A stretch of DNA of 64,000 nucleotides from Anaerolineales bacterium. GTDB taxonomy: Bacteria; Chloroflexota; Anaerolineae; 4572-78; J111. Below, piece after piece: positions 1-9,314 of this stretch (its first letter is position 1; the number at the start of each line of letters is the position of its first letter). The notes below the pieces were generated by a model that was not told where the DNA came from, ran no database searches, and saw nothing but the letters and a program-made list of their open reading frames with translations. The stretch covers positions 682,001 through 746,000 of the forward strand of contig JABTUK010000003.1 in assembly GCA_015075405.1 (NCBI GenBank), written 5' to 3'. Both the position numbers and the translations under genes were made by a program.

Positions 1-702
1 AAAATGTCCTGTACCAACCGTTTGGCCGATGACCAACTGCGGGCACAACTCTCGGAAGCGGTTTAGGTTGGCCGGAAAAACGCTGCCAATGTAAAGGGTC
101 GGAACCTGGCAGGCGGCTGCCGCTGCGGCTGTATCGTGGGCCAGAAAGTGTTCCCAGGTTGAAACGAGGACATGTTGGGGGGTGGCGCACAGCCCTTCGA
201 CCAGGCCGATTTTACGCTCCGAATTGTCGCCTGGTAGGAAGATAACTGTATCGGCCACCTGGCGCAACACTTCTCGATAGGCCGGGCTGCGTAAACCTGC
301 CAACATTTGTTGAAAATTGGATTGTGCTTCGGGCGGCGGCAAAAAGGGCATGTCTAAAAGAACCAGCGCCCCTGGCAGCTCCGGGTAGCGAGCCGCCAGT
401 TCCAGGCCAATCGCGCCCATGCTGTGAACCACTACCACCGGCTTGTACAGCCCCAACTCCTGGCACAGCCAGGCCAGGTCATCGGCAAACCCGGCGATGG
501 TATAAGCCTGCTCCGGTTTGTCGCTCTGGCCGTGGCCGCGCCGGTCCACCGCTACCACCCGGTGATTGTGCCGAAAATAATCAAACTGGGGCGCAAAGTG
601 GGTATGATCGCCGCCAAAGCCGTGCGCAAAAAGAAGCGGTGGCGCGCCATTGCCGGCTTCCTCATAAGTTAAAGCCACTCCATCTCGATAAAGTTTTGGC
701 AT
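1..702 (-). CDS. alpha/beta hydrolase (C-terminus cut by window edge)
   Basis: This reads from an ATG at 702 and is still open at base 1, so only the first 234 residues are visible. The fold signature is clear. An HGFGG oxyanion-type motif lies near residue 27, then VDRRGHGQSD near residue 50, a nucleophile elbow V-H-S-M-G near residue 92 (the first Gly of GxSxG is replaced by Val), and TVGTGHF at the cut edge, where the catalytic His would sit. It is probably a soluble esterase, lipase or haloperoxidase-like hydrolase; the substrate cannot be told. A Shine-Dalgarno-like GGGAGG lies just upstream of the ATG. The LuxR gene behind it ends at 856 on the same strand. Confidence 0.85.
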   Translation of the reverse strand, partial: MPKLYRDGVALTYEEAGNGAPPLLFAHGFGGDHTHFAPQFDYFRHNHRVVAVDRRGHGQSDKPEQAYTIAGFADDLAWLCQELGLYKPVVVVHSMGAIGLELAARYPELPGALVLLDMPFLPPPEAQSNFQQMLAGLRSPAYREVLRQVADTVIFLPGDNSERKIGLVEGLCATPQHVLVSTWEHFLAHDTAAAAAACQVPTLYIGSVFPANLNRFRELCPQLVIGQTVGTGHF

Positions 703-855
703 GATTGCCTCCCTTTTGGTTAAAGTGATTTATTTTGTCTCCAGTTTAAGCCAAAAGGAATTTGGCGTCATCGGGGTAAACTTGTATTTTGTGATAGGAA
801 AAGGGAGGGCAGTAGAGCCGCCTGGATAAAGGAATTTATGTAGTTATCCGAAGCC

Positions 856-3816
856 TTAAGAGGACGCCTCGCCGTCGCTTAGAGTAATATAGTTGTGTTT
901 CAGGGCATAGGCCGTAGCTTCGGCCCGGTTGCGCAAGCCGATTTTGTTATAGATGTTGGCAATATGCCGCTCGACGGTGGGCAGGCTGATGACCAATTGC
1001 GCGGCAATTTCTCGGTTGGTGCGTCCCGCGGCGATGAGGCGCAAGATTTCAACTTCGCGGGCGGTGAGGCCGCCGGGGGAGTCTTGACCTGTTTTGGACG
1101 GAGTCGAGAGGTGTCCCTTAAGGGCCAGGGCGCGTTCTGCCCAGCCGGGCATGCCCAATGCCTGAAATTGAGCCAGGGCCGCGTCGAGGATCGCTTCAAT
1201 TTGGGCAGGACTGCTTGAATCGGCGCGGCTTAGAGCCAGAGCCTCATCGTAATCGGTAATGGCTCGCAGAGGACGCTGGCCTCCAGCTTCGGTGGCGCTG
1301 CGAGCCTGAGCAAAGTAGATTTCAGCCTCGTTTCTATCTCCCAACAGTGCAGCCATACGGGCCACCGTTAGCGCATTGGTGCAAAGAGGTGCGCCTTGAA
1401 AGCCCGCTGCCAGCAGGTCGAGCGCCAGCCGGCGATAGACGCCAGCAAATTCGGTCGCGCCCAGTTCCCAAACCGCAGTCGCTCCGCGATCCACTCCGCC
1501 ATTGTAAAGGTACATGGTCGGCTCTGCCTGCTCAAGAATTGCGGTCAGCGCAGCCAGGAAGCGGTGCGCTTCAGCCCTATTGCCGGCTCGGCTGTAATTG
1601 CAGGTGGCAAAGTTGAGGGCAATCAGGCCCAGTGGACCCTGAGCTGTCTGAGGATCGGTGGCAAAGCGGGCCGCTTCTTGGGCCAGGCGAGGCCAGTCTC
1701 CTTCAAGGAACTCGGCCAGGATGCTTTCGATGGCTATGCCGGCCAGGGCGCGCAGGCGGTGCAGCGACCCCAGCCGGGCGGCCATCTCTTGCGCTTGTTG
1801 CAGGGTTTGTTGCCCCTCGCCAAAATTGCCCAATATCGCCTGGCACACAGCCAGTTGGGTTAATGCCTCAGCCTGGGCCGGAATGGAGCCGTAACGCTCA
1901 CCAGCAGCCAGCAATTCGCGCAGCCGTTCGACAGCCGCCGGGATGTCGCCGTGCCGAAAAATGAGGTCACGGGCGCCTACATCCAAGGCTCTCAGAATGG
2001 CTGTAGGGCGCTGCCACCGGCGAGCCAGGGCCAACACGGCTTCTGTCTCCTCCCGGCTGCGCCAGTCGAGCGGGTCCAGCGTTTGGGCATAATCAGTCTC
2101 GTTCCCACTGGCGCGGGCGAGGACTATCGCCTGGGGATCGTAACCCAGCCAACGGCTGACGTAAACAGCCTGGCTGGAGAGCGGCTCGACCCGGTCCAGC
2201 AGGAGCATGAGCCTGGCCCAAGCAATATCGCGTCGCTGGCCGACAAGCGTCAGGCCGCGCTCGACCAACGGCTGCCACATGGCCGGGCTGGCCCCCCCTG
2301 CTTTTAAAGCCCGCGCTATAACGGTTAAAAATTCGATGGCGCTGTCAGCATCTTCCAGCGCGGCCAGGGCCAGGTTGACCGTTTGAGCGGCATCGGCCAG
2401 TAGGAGCGCGTCCGCCTCGGCCACAGCCAGGCGGCAAAGAATCTCGGCCTGTTGAGCAGAATCCGGCCCGGCCAGGTCATAAGCCATCCGTAAAAATGTC
2501 ACCGTCTGGGCCGGAGCATAAGTGGCCTGAGCTTGCGTGGCGGCGGCCAGACAGAAAGGAATGCCAGCCTCGGCCCCCGGCAAGGCGGCTGAAGCGTGAT
2601 ATTGATAGGCCAGTTCGGCGCTGTGGTCTGTTTGATTTTGCAGCAGAGCTTCGGCAATGCGGCGGTGGAGACGCGCTTTGCGGTCGGGGTTCAACCCCTC
2701 GTAAAGGGTGTGCCGGACCAGGGCGTGGACAAAATCGTAGCGAGGCGGTCTCTCTTGCAGAGGGCGGATGAGTCCGGCCTGGAGCGCTTCGTCCAGGGAG
2801 TTGAGCAGGGTTTCGTCGGGCCAGCCGGTCAGACTTTGCAAAATTTGAAAATAAAAGCCGCCGGTAAAGGCAGCCGCAAAGCGTAAAAGCGTGTTGGTTT
2901 CGTCCGAAAGGTGTGACAAGCGCCGGGCCAACACCTGGCGCACTCCGGGCGGAATACCCAACTCGGCCATGCTGAAATCGGTTGTCCAGCGCCCGGCGCG
3001 GCGGGCAATTTTGTCTTCTTCCAGCAGGTAGCGGAAAACTTCGCGCACAAAAAGGGGATTGCCGCCGGTTTCGGTGTGAATGGTCTGGACCAGCACTTGC
3101 GGTAAGGCTTCGCGGGCAGATTGAGCCAGATAGTCGGCTACTTCAGGATAGCTAAAGCCGCGCAGGATGAGCGGTTGATAGTCGGCTTCACGGCGCAGCA
3201 AGGCCAGAGTGTCGTTCAAGGGATGGTGGTTATCCAACCCTATTTCCGGGTCTCGATAAATGCCAATCAATAGCGCCTGGCTCCGGCTCAGGGAGCGGGC
3301 CACGTAGCGGAGCGCATGGAGCGAGTCCGGATCGGCCCAGTGTAAATCATCCAAAATCAGAACAAGAGGCTGCCGGCGAGCCAGGTGAAGCAGAAGCCGA
3401 GCTATAGCATCGTACAGGCGAAAACTTTCTTCATTTTGGCTCAGGGTGGGAACGGGAGGGGCATCGGGAAGATGCAGTTGGGGCAGGAGTCGCGCCAGCG
3501 GCGCGGTTTCAGGGCCAAGATATGGGCGTAGCTGTTCCGGCTGAAAGGTGCGCAGATAGTCGTCGAGGGCTTCAACCCAGGGGTTGTAAGGCGGACGCCA
3601 CTCACCCTCGAAGCAAGCGCCCCATAGAACTGCCGCGCCTTGCTGCTCTGCCTGGGCCGCAAACGTCTGGATGAGGGAGGTCTTGCCAATACCGGCCTCC
3701 CCGGCAACCATGATCAGCCCTCCATGGCCGGCTACTGTCTGCTCCAGTTTGGTCTGGAGCATGTCCAACTCACGCTGGCGGCCCACAAAGGTAGATTGAA
3801 GAGAGCGGTTAATCAT
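856..3816 (-). CDS. LAL-type LuxR transcriptional regulator with AAA ATPase
   Basis: This 986-residue protein is a large ATP-binding regulator of the MalT/LAL kind. The N-terminus holds an AAA/NACHT-like ATPase: FVGRQREL near residue 10, Walker A GEAGIGKTS near 40 and Walker B LVLILDDLHWAD near 150. A long helical middle of TPR-like character follows. The C-terminal 65 residues form a LuxR helix-turn-helix (LTAREVEILRLIAAGRTNREIA, then VERHIANIYNKIGLRNRAEA). In the family, ATP and an inducer drive oligomerisation and promoter activation; the inducer here is unknown. Its start overlaps the end of the upstream response regulator by 8 bp, so the two are probably co-translated. Confidence 0.93.
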   Translation of the reverse strand: MINRSLQSTFVGRQRELDMLQTKLEQTVAGHGGLIMVAGEAGIGKTSLIQTFAAQAEQQGAAVLWGACFEGEWRPPYNPWVEALDDYLRTFQPEQLRPYLGPETAPLARLLPQLHLPDAPPVPTLSQNEESFRLYDAIARLLLHLARRQPLVLILDDLHWADPDSLHALRYVARSLSRSQALLIGIYRDPEIGLDNHHPLNDTLALLRREADYQPLILRGFSYPEVADYLAQSAREALPQVLVQTIHTETGGNPLFVREVFRYLLEEDKIARRAGRWTTDFSMAELGIPPGVRQVLARRLSHLSDETNTLLRFAAAFTGGFYFQILQSLTGWPDETLLNSLDEALQAGLIRPLQERPPRYDFVHALVRHTLYEGLNPDRKARLHRRIAEALLQNQTDHSAELAYQYHASAALPGAEAGIPFCLAAATQAQATYAPAQTVTFLRMAYDLAGPDSAQQAEILCRLAVAEADALLLADAAQTVNLALAALEDADSAIEFLTVIARALKAGGASPAMWQPLVERGLTLVGQRRDIAWARLMLLLDRVEPLSSQAVYVSRWLGYDPQAIVLARASGNETDYAQTLDPLDWRSREETEAVLALARRWQRPTAILRALDVGARDLIFRHGDIPAAVERLRELLAAGERYGSIPAQAEALTQLAVCQAILGNFGEGQQTLQQAQEMAARLGSLHRLRALAGIAIESILAEFLEGDWPRLAQEAARFATDPQTAQGPLGLIALNFATCNYSRAGNRAEAHRFLAALTAILEQAEPTMYLYNGGVDRGATAVWELGATEFAGVYRRLALDLLAAGFQGAPLCTNALTVARMAALLGDRNEAEIYFAQARSATEAGGQRPLRAITDYDEALALSRADSSSPAQIEAILDAALAQFQALGMPGWAERALALKGHLSTPSKTGQDSPGGLTAREVEILRLIAAGRTNREIAAQLVISLPTVERHIANIYNKIGLRNRAEATAYALKHNYITLSDGEASS

Positions 3817-4225
3817 TTTTAGGAGGAAGATAAGCCCGAATCGTTTTAATCAGGTCAGTGGAGGAGCCTGACTTCAGGATAAAACCGTTCATCCCTAGCT
3901 CCTGGACTTTGGCTAACTCATGCGCCTCAGAGGTACCGGAGAGGGCTACAATCGGGATGTGCCGGGTGCGAGGATCAGCGCGCAGAGTCGCCGCAGCCTG
4001 AAAACCATCCATAATTGGCATCGTTAGATCCATCAAAATGAGATCGGGCAGCCATGCCAGGGCCATTTCCACGCCTTCCCTGCCGTTGCTGGCTGTTTGC
4101 ACCTGGAGACCTTGCTGCTCAAGGACCAGGGGGACAAGCTGACTCAGGATAGGATCGTCGTCCACATAGAGAAGTTTGGTTTTGACCGGGGGGGTAGACA
4201 TACTTTCTCTACTTTCTGACATCAT
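3809..4225 (-). CDS. single-domain response regulator (CheY-like receiver)
   Basis: The 138 residues make one receiver domain and no output domain. The acidic pocket DDD (YVDDDPI), the phospho-acceptor Asp in LILMDLTMPIMDG, the Thr/Ser in VALSGTS and the Lys in FILKSGSS are all present. It probably works through protein contact, like CheY or Spo0F. It is translated just before the LAL regulator and overlaps it by 8 bp, so a functional link is likely, but no histidine kinase lies in the window. An internal ATG at 4201 (MSTPP) is an alternative start; neither site has a strong Shine-Dalgarno. Confidence 0.9.
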   Translation of the reverse strand: MMSESRESMSTPPVKTKLLYVDDDPILSQLVPLVLEQQGLQVQTASNGREGVEMALAWLPDLILMDLTMPIMDGFQAAATLRADPRTRHIPIVALSGTSEAHELAKVQELGMNGFILKSGSSTDLIKTIRAYLPPKND

Positions 4226-4357
4226 CGGCTAACGGATCAGATCGGGCTGAATACGCCGCTGCTTTGCGTCTCGAGTTGGCTCAATGGAATTTGACCAGGC
4301 GCAGGCTGATAACTTGTATTGATTCTACACAATTCAACTCGTTTTGTCTATCTCCTG

Positions 4358-6766
4358 TTAATTGCGGCTATATCGCCAGGCGAGGACGAGAATGGCAAAA
4401 ATGATTATCAGACTAAAAAGGCTTATGACAGCCCCTAGCATAAAACTCAGCGGGCGGAAGGTTAATTCGACGGTGTGTTCCCCCGCAGGGACAGGCACAG
4501 CCCGGAGGGTGTAATAGGCACGGAGGATGGATGTGGGTTGGCCGTCTACCCTAGCCTGCCAGCCGGGGTAGTGGATTTCGCTGAGGATGAGCAGGGCGGG
4601 GGAGGGGGTGGACACGTGATACGTGACACGTGAAGCGTGAGGCGTGAGGCGTGAGACGCGAGGCGTGGTGCGTGGTGCGTGGTGCGTAGTATCTAGTGTC
4701 TCTCCAATCTCCAATCCCCAATCTCCAATCTCCTCCAGCAGAGCCACGTTCCAGCGATCAAAATTAGGGTCGGCAATTTTTTGGAGGGTGGCGGTATCGT
4801 CGGCGGTTTCGGCTTGGGTGACCAGCCAGGCGCGGGGGCCGACGCTGTTGAGGCGATGCACATAGGTGATGTCTTTTTCGGTGGGTTCTTCGTAGATAAT
4901 AGTCGAGGGAAGGTAGAGTTCCTTGCGCCAGGTGATGACGTATTTGACGTTGAGCAGTTCCCAGATGCGCTCGATGGGCATGGGTGGGGCCAGGAATTGA
5001 TCGTAGCGCAGGGGTCGCAGCGGGCTGGCTCCCCATAAATCTTCGATTTCAAAAGGGACGCCGTAGTTATCGTACAGGCGAAATTCATTGTAGACGCGGT
5101 AAGGCTCGTCGGGAGTCTGGGCCGCGTCTTTTTTGATGGCGGCGACGGCGGCAGGCATTTGGGTGTGCCATGTGGGCGGCTGGGGGTAGAGATTGGTTTG
5201 CCAGTTGACGCTGAACAGATCGAAGCAAATCAGGGCGGCGGTGAGGGTGGTGAAAACGGCGGGAAACCTCTCCGCCGCAAATTTCCACAGTAGCCAGGCC
5301 AACGCCAGCAGAATCACCAGCAACGAGGCTGCTCCCAGCAGACCATAGAAGGGGCTGGCGGGTGTCCAGCCGGTTTGGTTGAGGCCGAAGAAGAAAAGGA
5401 AGAGCAGGAGGAGGGAGAAGAGGAAGAGGAAGGCGGTGAGGCGAAGAGGCGAAGAGGCGAAGAGGCGAGGAGGCGAGGAGGCATGATGCGTGATGCGTGA
5501 TGCGTGATGCGTTTCGGAGTGAGACCCGGTCTCCGGTCTCCGGTCCCCGGTCAGGGCTTTGAAGCCGTATCCGGCCAGCACCGACAGGCTAAAGGCTACG
5601 GCGAAGGCCCAGCGTTCCTGGCCGCGGAAGATGGAGAAGCCGGGGATGGTCAGGTAAAGCGGGGTGTAAAGAAAAGTGTTGCCGCCGAAAGAAATGAGGA
5701 GAGCGACAAAGGCGACGATGACCCAGAAGGTAGTGTGGCGGTTGGGGGCAGCAAAGACAACCCACAAGGCCAAAATCAGGCCCACGATGCCAATGTACAG
5801 CGGTGAGTAGTGGCTGACCTGGCCGGGCAGCAAAAACTGAATCACATCCACCAGCGGAAACCCACCCGCCATTTTGTCATACGTCCCCTCGGCCCGGACG
5901 GACAGCAGGGTGTACTCGACGGCGGGAATAAATTGAATGGCGGCAAGTCCCAGGCCGGTGAGGAGGAAGAGGGCGGCGTGAAGGATGAGGCGTGAAGCGT
6001 GAAGCGTGAAGCGTGAGGCGTGAGGCGTAAATCGTAAATCGTAAATCGTAAATCGTAAATACAAAAAGTAGATTAGGCTGAGGCAGCCCACGATAAAGGC
6101 GCTCTGGGGATGGCCGGCGAGGAGAGTCATGCCCCAGGCGAGGCCGGCGAGAAGCAGAGGGATGAAGGATGAAGGATGAAGGATGAAAATTAATTTGCTG
6201 GCGGCTTCGCCATTCGCCATTCGCCATTCGCTGACTCTCTGGTTTGCCCGGTGGAGGAAAAACAGGATCAGCGGCAGCCAGACATCGGCTTCGAGGACGG
6301 CGAGCTGCTGGCTGGGGTAGCCGGTCAGATAGCCGCTGAAGGTGAAGGTCAGGGCAGCAATGACGGCGGCAGCGCGGTTGCTAGTAAGCTGACGGATGAA
6401 GAGATACATAAAGGCAGCGGCCAGCCAGAAATGGGCTATCGCTTCGAGTTCCAGGGCAAAAGCCGAAAAGCCCCACGGCGCGGACAGGAGCAGCGTCAAC
6501 AAGCTGGGTGGGTAGAAAACGGCGGCCTGCGCATCGGCCCAGAAGGGCGACCCGGCAAAATTATAAGGATTCCATAAGGGCAGGCGTCCGGCGCTTAATT
6601 CACGCACATCAAAGGTGGTGAAGGCCCAGAATTGAAGGTAAAAATCGCCGGGTGGAAAGGATTGGCGGTCAGCCGGGTTGGGGGTGAGGATGCGCCAGTA
6701 AAAAAGAACCACCAGGACAGCGAAGATGAGCAGGATAAGCCAGTCGAGCCGTGACCAGGATTTCAA
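4358..6766 (-). CDS. YfhO-family polytopic membrane protein with repeat arrays in frame
   Basis: About 802 residues with roughly a dozen membrane segments. The C-terminal region has the YfhO hallmark (HYPGWQARVDG, then RAVPVPAGEHTVELTFRP) followed by a last membrane helix. YfhO proteins are GT-C-like and are linked in Firmicutes to glycosylation of lipoteichoic acid; the role here is inferred. I place the start at TTG 6766, whose last bases form TTGA with the stop of the upstream GNAT gene; the longer reading would run far into that gene. Four tandem-repeat arrays lie inside the gene (4611-4734, 5433-5554, 5976-6062, 6160-6232) and are read in frame, adding segments such as HASRFTLHAS, ITHHASSPPR and WRMANGE. 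Confidence 0.85.
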   Translation of the reverse strand: MKSWSRLDWLILLIFAVLVVLFYWRILTPNPADRQSFPPGDFYLQFWAFTTFDVRELSAGRLPLWNPYNFAGSPFWADAQAAVFYPPSLLTLLLSAPWGFSAFALELEAIAHFWLAAAFMYLFIRQLTSNRAAAVIAALTFTFSGYLTGYPSQQLAVLEADVWLPLILFFLHRANQRVSEWRMANGEAASKLIFILHPSSFIPLLLAGLAWGMTLLAGHPQSAFIVGCLSLIYFLYLRFTIYDLRFTPHASRFTLHASRLILHAALFLLTGLGLAAIQFIPAVEYTLLSVRAEGTYDKMAGGFPLVDVIQFLLPGQVSHYSPLYIGIVGLILALWVVFAAPNRHTTFWVIVAFVALLISFGGNTFLYTPLYLTIPGFSIFRGQERWAFAVAFSLSVLAGYGFKALTGDRRPETGSHSETHHASRITHHASSPPRLFASSPLRLTAFLFLFSLLLLFLFFFGLNQTGWTPASPFYGLLGAASLLVILLALAWLLWKFAAERFPAVFTTLTAALICFDLFSVNWQTNLYPQPPTWHTQMPAAVAAIKKDAAQTPDEPYRVYNEFRLYDNYGVPFEIEDLWGASPLRPLRYDQFLAPPMPIERIWELLNVKYVITWRKELYLPSTIIYEEPTEKDITYVHRLNSVGPRAWLVTQAETADDTATLQKIADPNFDRWNVALLEEIGDWGLEIGETLDTTHHAPRTTPRVSRLTPHASRVTYHVSTPSPALLILSEIHYPGWQARVDGQPTSILRAYYTLRAVPVPAGEHTVELTFRPLSFMLGAVISLFSLIIIFAILVLAWRYSRN
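4611..4734. repeat. tandem array, GTGAGGC/GTGAAGC and CCAATCT units, inside yfhO-like gene
   Basis: Degenerate heptamers of the type GTGARGC and GTGGTGC are followed by an array of CAATCTC-type units. Both are read in frame on the minus strand, giving EIGDWGLEIGE and then THHAPRTTPR, LTPHASRVTYHVS. They sit between the last soluble beta-rich region and the region before it. Confidence 0.9.
5433..5554. repeat. tandem array, GCGAAGAG, GTGATGC and CCGGTCT units, inside yfhO-like gene
   Basis: Three array types stand side by side: octamers GCGAAGAG/GCGAGGAG, heptamers GTGATGC, then CCGGTCT-type units. The minus-strand frame stays open and reads GDRRPETGS, HHASRITHHASS and PPRLFASSPLRLTA, between two membrane segments. 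Confidence 0.9.
5976..6062. repeat. tandem array, GTGAAGC then CGTAAAT heptamers, inside yfhO-like gene
   Basis: Six or more GTGARGC heptamers run straight into four CGTAAAT heptamers. On the coding (minus) strand they read FTIYDLRFT, then PHASRFTLHASRL. The opposite strand would give stop codons within each array. Confidence 0.92.
6160..6232. repeat. tandem array, GGATGAA and CATTCGC heptamers, inside yfhO-like gene
   Basis: Four GGATGAA heptamers and three CATTCGC heptamers are separated by about 20 bp. On the coding strand they read SEWRMANGEAA and ILHPSSFIPL. Confidence 0.9.
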
Positions 6767-7623
6767 GGAAGGGGTTCCACGTCGAAAACGTATTCGGTAA
6801 AATCGCCAATGGGTTTGTAGCCAATGGTTTGATAAATGTGATTGGAGGTCGGATTGGCCAGGTCGGTGAACAGGACGCAGAACTTTCGTCCGGAGTCGAG
6901 GAGTAATTGGCTTAATCCGGCCACGCAGGCCGTGGCATAGCCTCGCCGGCGCCATTCGGGCGCGGTGTAAACCAGGCTAATGCAGATACCGTTGGGGGTC
7001 GGGCGGGATTGGCCGGCCATACAAACCGGCTGACCGTCTTCCCACAGATAAAGCTCTTGCTCGCTGATTTTGTAGCGGGCCACTTCATACGCCTCGGCCA
7101 TGTCGCCCCGTTGGAGGGCTTCGGTTTGAAAGGCAAAGGTCCATTGGGCAATTAATTCCAGGTCGGCTGTGGTTGCCAGGCGCAATCGGCCGGGCGTAAC
7201 GGGAATCGAGTTCACCTGGCGCAGTTCGTAAAGGCGGTTGCGTATCTGGACGCGATAAGTTATCCCATTGAGGCTGGCCCAGGCTGCGGCAAATGCTTCT
7301 GACAGCGGCGGAGGGCCAGTGACGCCGGAGATGGGCCACTGCCGCCGCGCCACCTCTTGCATGAGCAACTCAAGCGCCTCTCTCCAATCAGACAGTTTGG
7401 TATACAGAACCATGGGCCGCGGGGGAGTCATGATAGCCGCCAGGATAAGCTCGTCATTATCGGTAATGGTGGCAAAATATGGCGGATGCTGAGCCAGCGG
7501 CAGATAATGGTTTACCCGCAGCGTCAGGCCCAAAATCAGGTTGTTGGCCGCTTCGTTGGTTTCCAAAGCAGCCTGAGCATTGGCCAGAAATTTATAGGCG
7601 TTTGGGTAAAATGTAGCCAGCAT
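6763..7623 (-). CDS. GNAT-family N-acetyltransferase
   Basis: 286 residues. The C-terminal half carries the GNAT acetyl-CoA site: LVYTAPEWRRRGYATACVAGL near residue 215, with the R/Q-x-x-G-x-A signature, then NPTSNHIYQTIGYKPIGD near the end. The N-terminal half looks like a degenerate second GNAT fold, as is common in this group. The acceptor is unknown. Upstream is an aldo/keto reductase with a 7 bp gap; downstream the YfhO gene starts at a TTG overlapping this stop, so the three are probably one transcript. Confidence 0.9.
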   Translation of the reverse strand: MLATFYPNAYKFLANAQAALETNEAANNLILGLTLRVNHYLPLAQHPPYFATITDNDELILAAIMTPPRPMVLYTKLSDWREALELLMQEVARRQWPISGVTGPPPLSEAFAAAWASLNGITYRVQIRNRLYELRQVNSIPVTPGRLRLATTADLELIAQWTFAFQTEALQRGDMAEAYEVARYKISEQELYLWEDGQPVCMAGQSRPTPNGICISLVYTAPEWRRRGYATACVAGLSQLLLDSGRKFCVLFTDLANPTSNHIYQTIGYKPIGDFTEYVFDVEPLP

Positions 7624-7630
7624 GTGCCAA

Positions 7631-8566
7631 TTACCCCAGAATAGCGTTGACCTCTTCCAGTTCTGCGGCAGTTAGTACCCAATCGGCGGCTTTAACGTTG
7701 CTTAAAACCTGTTCTAACCGAGTGGCCCCCGAAATAACTGAGCAAACTTGCGGCTGGGCTAACAGCCACGCCTGCGCCAACTCGTTTAATCCCCGTCCGC
7801 GGGTCTGCGTCCAGGCAGTGAGTTGTTCAATTTTATCATAGTTGGCATCGGTCATATATTGTTGGACATAGCTGTTGCTTTCGCCGCGCGAGCCGGGCGG
7901 GGCGGGCTGGCCGCGCCGGTATTTGCCGGTCAAAAAGCCGCCGGCCAGGGGGAAATACGGGATAAAACCGACCTGATGGGCGCGGCAGTAGGGCAGCACT
8001 TCCCGCTCAACCTCTCGTTCGAGCAAGTGATAGTGGGATTGGATAACCACAAAAGGCGTCCAGCCGCGCACCTCGGCCAGCAGATTAGCCTGGGCCAACT
8101 GCCAGGAGGCAAAGGCCGAAGCGCCGATATAGCGCACTTTGCCCTGGCGAATCAAATCGTCCAGGCCGCGCAGCGTTTCCTCGATGGGGGTTGTTTCATC
8201 CCAGCGATGGACGTAGTACAGGTCAATATGATCGCTTTGCAAGCGGCGCAGACTGGCCTCGACGGCATAGGCCATATGATAGCGAGACGCGCCCCGGTCA
8301 TTGGGGCCAGGGCCGACTGAAGAGAAGAATTTTGTGGCAACCACGAAGCGGTCCCAACGCCCTTTGAGGGCATGACCCAATGTTTCTTCGGAGCGGCCTT
8401 CCTGATAGACATCGGCGCTGTCAATAAAATTAATGCCCAGGTCCAGGGCCGCATCAATCACACTGTTAACCCCTTCCTGGGGCAGCATGGGCGAACCAAA
8501 GCGGTTTGTGCCCAGCCCAATCACCGAAACTCGGACGCCCGAACTGCCTAATTGACGGTATTCCAT
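7631..8566 (-). CDS. aldo/keto reductase
   Basis: 311 residues, typical length for the family. The NADPH-dependent TIM-barrel fold is shown by the N-terminal MEYRQLGSSGVRVSVIGLG, the catalytic Asp/Tyr stretch DSADVYQEGRSEETLGHAL (residues about 50-68), the catalytic Lys in VVATKF, HIDLYYVHRWDETTPIEETL, and the C-terminal cofactor region VISGATRLEQVLSNV. It resembles the YhdN/Tas group that reduces aldehydes and ketones; the natural substrate is unknown. It seems to lead the short operon with the GNAT and YfhO genes. A CTCCC-type Shine-Dalgarno (GGGAGG in the coding sense) precedes the ATG. Confidence 0.94.
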   Translation of the reverse strand: MEYRQLGSSGVRVSVIGLGTNRFGSPMLPQEGVNSVIDAALDLGINFIDSADVYQEGRSEETLGHALKGRWDRFVVATKFFSSVGPGPNDRGASRYHMAYAVEASLRRLQSDHIDLYYVHRWDETTPIEETLRGLDDLIRQGKVRYIGASAFASWQLAQANLLAEVRGWTPFVVIQSHYHLLEREVEREVLPYCRAHQVGFIPYFPLAGGFLTGKYRRGQPAPPGSRGESNSYVQQYMTDANYDKIEQLTAWTQTRGRGLNELAQAWLLAQPQVCSVISGATRLEQVLSNVKAADWVLTAAELEEVNAILG

Positions 8567-8582
8567 ACGCCTCCCTTGAAAA

Positions 8583-8620
8583 TAGTAGTCAGTAATCAGT
8601 AATCAGTAGTCAGTAGTCAG
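8583..8620. repeat. tandem array of CAGTAAT/CAGTAGT heptamers
   Basis: Five consecutive heptamers of the CAGTAAT family lie in the 106 bp gap between the aldo/keto reductase start and the phosphatase stop. The same family recurs at 24362, 27702 and 50020. Confidence 0.92.
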
Positions 8621-8672
8621 AAAGTAAATTTCATTGTCGGTGTCGTCCCCAGGGACTATCCGACTTGTTGGT

Positions 8673-9314
8673 TTATGTATTGGCCCGGCTGCGCAGCGCT
8701 TCCGGCAGGTGGTGGCAGTCGGCCAATATCCGCAGAAATGGCCCTTGCGCCCGCATCTCGACAATGCTGACAGAGGCGACGGGGCAATCGAAGCGATGCC
8801 GGTACAGGCCAACGTCGAGACCGAGCAGGCTGCACAGAACTACCCGGATGGTGGACTTGTGAGACACTATCAGAACATTGCCGCCGGTGAAGCGTTCCAT
8901 AATCTCCTGAATGACCGGCATGGCTCGCCGCGCTACCTCACGGGCAGTTTCGCCGTCGCCGGGAGGGTACCAACCCGGCTCGATGGACCAGCGCAGATAC
9001 TCTTCAGGATGGGCCTGTTTGACGGTTTCTTGAGCAAGACCTTCCCACTGGCCGAAGCTCATCTCTTTTAAGCCGTCGCGCAGCTCCATTTCGAGATTCA
9101 GAGCGGCGCAGAGGGGTCGGGCCGTAGCGATAGCCCGGCGCATGGGACTCACGTAAACTGCCTGCCAGGGGGTCGAGCGATAAGCGGCGGCAAAAGCCTG
9201 GGCCATTTCTAACCCGGCCGGCGTTAATTCGATGTCAAGCCCCGAACCGGACAAAGCGTTGTCACGGCTGTAGGTAGTTTCACCATGTCGCAAGAAATAA
9301 AGGGTTAGGCTCAT
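8673..9314 (-). CDS. histidine phosphatase family protein (phosphoglycerate mutase-like)
   Basis: 213 residues. The phospho-accepting His lies in LYFLRHGETTYSRDN at residues 6-20; the second conserved Arg is in SPMRRAIATA near 57, the Glu in EMSFGQWEG near 85 and the second catalytic His in VLIVSHKSTIR near 150. The protein belongs to the broad-specificity branch (GpmB/CobC-like), which removes phosphate from small molecules. The ATG overlaps the stop of the upstream MFS gene by one base (TGATG), so the two are translationally coupled. Substrate unknown. Confidence 0.93.
   Translation of the reverse strand: MSLTLYFLRHGETTYSRDNALSGSGLDIELTPAGLEMAQAFAAAYRSTPWQAVYVSPMRRAIATARPLCAALNLEMELRDGLKEMSFGQWEGLAQETVKQAHPEEYLRWSIEPGWYPPGDGETAREVARRAMPVIQEIMERFTGGNVLIVSHKSTIRVVLCSLLGLDVGLYRHRFDCPVASVSIVEMRAQGPFLRILADCHHLPEALRSRANT

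Noticed and set aside
6767..6955. N-terminal extension of the YfhO protein
   Set aside because: It overlaps the GNAT gene and is Arg/His-rich; the TTGA start at 6766 fits the membrane protein.
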